The notes under the pieces: generated by a model
The model's database searches: none
Told to the model about the DNA's origin: nothing
Seen by the model: only the letters and a program-made list of their open reading frames with translations
Program-made: the position numbers and the translations under genes
Source of the DNA: an uncultured Dehalococcoidia bacterium
GTDB taxonomy: Bacteria > Chloroflexota > Dehalococcoidia > Tepidiformales > Tepidiformaceae
NCBI GenBank assembly: GCA_937954195.1
Contig: CALFYR010000254.1
Location: 1-6,620, forward strand
Direction of reading: 5' to 3'
DNA: 6,620 nt
Part shown: positions 5,358 through 6,620 of the stretch, in pieces
Layout of the letters: the number at the start of each line of letters is the position of its first letter
Numbering within the stretch: the stretch's first letter is position 1

Positions 5358-6620
5358 ATGACACAGACGGCCACACGTTCCGAACAGACTTCAGCAACCG
5401 AACATTTCGATGTCCTCGTCGTCGGCGCCGGCATTTCCGGTGTGGGGGCCGCGTATCACCTCACACACCAGCGCCCCGGTACGTCGTTCGTCGTTCTCGA
5501 AGCGCAGGAGACCTTCGGCGGCACCTGGTGGACGCACAAGTATCCCGGCGTCCGGTCAGATAGCGACCTGTACACCTTCGGCTACCGGTTCAAGCCGTGG
5601 ACGGGTACGCCCATCGCTACCGCCGAAGAGATCCTCAAGTACATGGGCGACGTCATCGAAGAGAACGACCTCGCCCAATACATCCGGTACAACCACCGCA
5701 TAGATTCCGCGAAGTGGTGTAGCGACACGAACACGTGGACCGTGGTGGCCACGAACACCGCAACCGGCGAGCAAAAGACGTTCACCTGCGGATTCCTCTG
5801 GATGTGCCAGGGCTACTACCGCCATTCGGAGGGGTACACGCCCGATTGGCCCGGCATGGACCGCTTCCAGGGCCAGATCATCCACCCGCAGAAGTGGCCG
5901 CAAGACCTCGATTACGCCGGGAAGCGCGTCGTCGTCATTGGCTCCGGCGCGACGGCCGCCACGCTCATTCCAGCGATCGCGAACGAGTGCGCGCACGTCA
6001 CGATGCTCCAGCGCTCTCCCACCTACTTCATTCCCGGGCGCAACGTGAACGACCTCGCCGATACGCTCCGCGAGCTGGAGGTCGATGAGACCTGGATCCA
6101 CGAGATCGTGCGCCGCAAGATCCTGCATGACCAGGACCTCTTTACGAAGCGATCGTTCGAACAGCCGGAAGAAGTGAAGCGCGAGCTTCTCGGCATGGTC
6201 CGCGCGTTCCTCGGCCCGGATTACGACATCGAGACGCACTTCACGCCGCGCTACCGCCCGTGGCGCCAGCGCATCGCCTTCGTGCCGGATGGGGACATCT
6301 TCCAGGGCATCCGTGCTGGCAAGGCATCCGTCGTCACCGACGAAATCGACAGTTTCACGGAACGCGGAATCAAGCTGAAGTCCGGGGAAGAGCTCGAAGC
6401 CGACATCATCATCACGGCCACGGGCTTCAATCTGAACGTGCTCGGCGACATCAAGTTTGAGATCGACGGCAAACCGCTGAACTTCAACGACTCGGTGACG
6501 TACCGCGGCATGATGTTCACGGGCATCCCAAACATGCTCTGGATTTTCGGGTACTTCCGCGCGAGCTGGACGCTCCGGGCCGATCTGCTGGCCGATTTCG
6601 TGTGCCGGTTGCTGGCGCAC
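5358..6620 (+). CDS. EthA-like flavin-containing Baeyer-Villiger monooxygenase (3' truncated by window)
   Basis: The open frame from the ATG at 5358 runs 421 codons to the window edge without a stop; the EthA family is about 490 aa, so roughly 70 residues are missing. Such enzymes use FAD, NADPH and O2 to turn ketones into esters or to oxidise sulfur; mycobacterial EthA activates ethionamide. The FAD Rossmann motif GAGISG is at 23-28. The BVMO fingerprint GGTW....YPG...D spans 54-68, with Asp68 at the conserved active-site position. The classical FxGxxxHxxxW motif is complete at 170-180. The NADPH motif GSGATA is at 195-200, and the catalytic Arg equivalent is probably Arg305 (PWRQR). The ATG motif is at 354-356 (ITATGFN). 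From memory, RSDSDLYTFGYRFKPW (66-81) and the 175-222 stretch closely resemble M. tuberculosis EthA. The true substrate is unknown, and genomes often hold several paralogues. Ribosome binding is weak (CAGG). A terminator upstream makes this a separate transcription unit. Confidence 0.93.
   Translation, partial: MTQTATRSEQTSATEHFDVLVVGAGISGVGAAYHLTHQRPGTSFVVLEAQETFGGTWWTHKYPGVRSDSDLYTFGYRFKPWTGTPIATAEEILKYMGDVIEENDLAQYIRYNHRIDSAKWCSDTNTWTVVATNTATGEQKTFTCGFLWMCQGYYRHSEGYTPDWPGMDRFQGQIIHPQKWPQDLDYAGKRVVVIGSGATAATLIPAIANECAHVTMLQRSPTYFIPGRNVNDLADTLRELEVDETWIHEIVRRKILHDQDLFTKRSFEQPEEVKRELLGMVRAFLGPDYDIETHFTPRYRPWRQRIAFVPDGDIFQGIRAGKASVVTDEIDSFTERGIKLKSGEELEADIIITATGFNLNVLGDIKFEIDGKPLNFNDSVTYRGMMFTGIPNMLWIFGYFRASWTLRADLLADFVCRLLAH

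Noticed and set aside
5234..5563. A 109-aa + strand open frame overlapping the start of the monooxygenase
   Set aside because: It is out of frame with the Rossmann motif of the monooxygenase, Arg/Ser-rich and without a recognisable domain.
5556..6620. A long open frame on the - strand opposite the monooxygenase
   Set aside because: It lies antisense to a gene with complete FAD, NADPH and BVMO motifs. Its translation is Arg/Val/His/Asp-rich with no recognisable domain, as expected from the complement of GC-rich codons.
1..6620. tRNA, rRNA, CRISPR arrays, insertion sequences, phage or toxin-antitoxin genes
   Set aside because: I looked for cloverleaf-like segments, regularly spaced repeats, transposase motifs and terminal inverted repeats and saw none. 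The gaps between genes are all under 180 bases.
1517..6620. Functional link between the importer and the monooxygenase
   Set aside because: A strong terminator and a separate candidate promoter lie between them. Neighbouring position alone does not show that the importer feeds the enzyme.

Overview
The window is GC-rich, densely coded DNA in which every recognisable gene lies on the + strand. The organism is probably a Chloroflexota bacterium, perhaps a member of Dehalococcoidia or the SAR202 group. This rests on three things: a Tat-exported lipoprotein with an Asp-rich stretch and a Pro/Thr/Ala linker right after the lipobox cysteine, a YchF-like protein with a variant P-loop, and an EthA-type monooxygenase. 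It is an inference from style and family content, not proof.

Layout: (1) 2-199, the last 65 codons of an unrecognised gene. (2) 257-1354, a YchF/OLA1-family P-loop NTPase with a C-terminal TGS/DUF933 domain. (3) 1355-1516, a non-coding gap with a tandem TTGACGA repeat, a candidate promoter, two short inverted repeats, and a 7-bp stem-loop just upstream of a good Shine-Dalgarno. A third inverted repeat lies over the YchF stop codon. (4) 1517-5181, a three-gene ABC importer operon of the peptide/opine/nickel class: DppB-like permease, DppC-like permease (TAATG overlap) and a Tat lipoprotein solute-binding protein of family 5. A UUCG-capped hairpin sits between the second permease and the binding protein, and a strong intrinsic terminator (5205-5236) closes the operon. 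(5) 5358 to the window edge, the first 421 codons of an EthA-like Baeyer-Villiger monooxygenase, probably with its own promoter.

The two permeases form the membrane channel and the binding protein captures the substrate outside the membrane. No ATPase gene (DppD/DppF type) is present between the gap and the terminator, so the importer must borrow ATPases encoded elsewhere. The monooxygenase is separated from the importer by the terminator, so a metabolic link is not supported. I found no RNA genes, insertion sequences, CRISPR arrays or phage genes, and nothing I would call a new system. The most useful leads are the ATPase-less operon, the structured leader and intercistronic hairpin, and the non-canonical nucleotide-binding motifs of the YchF-like protein.
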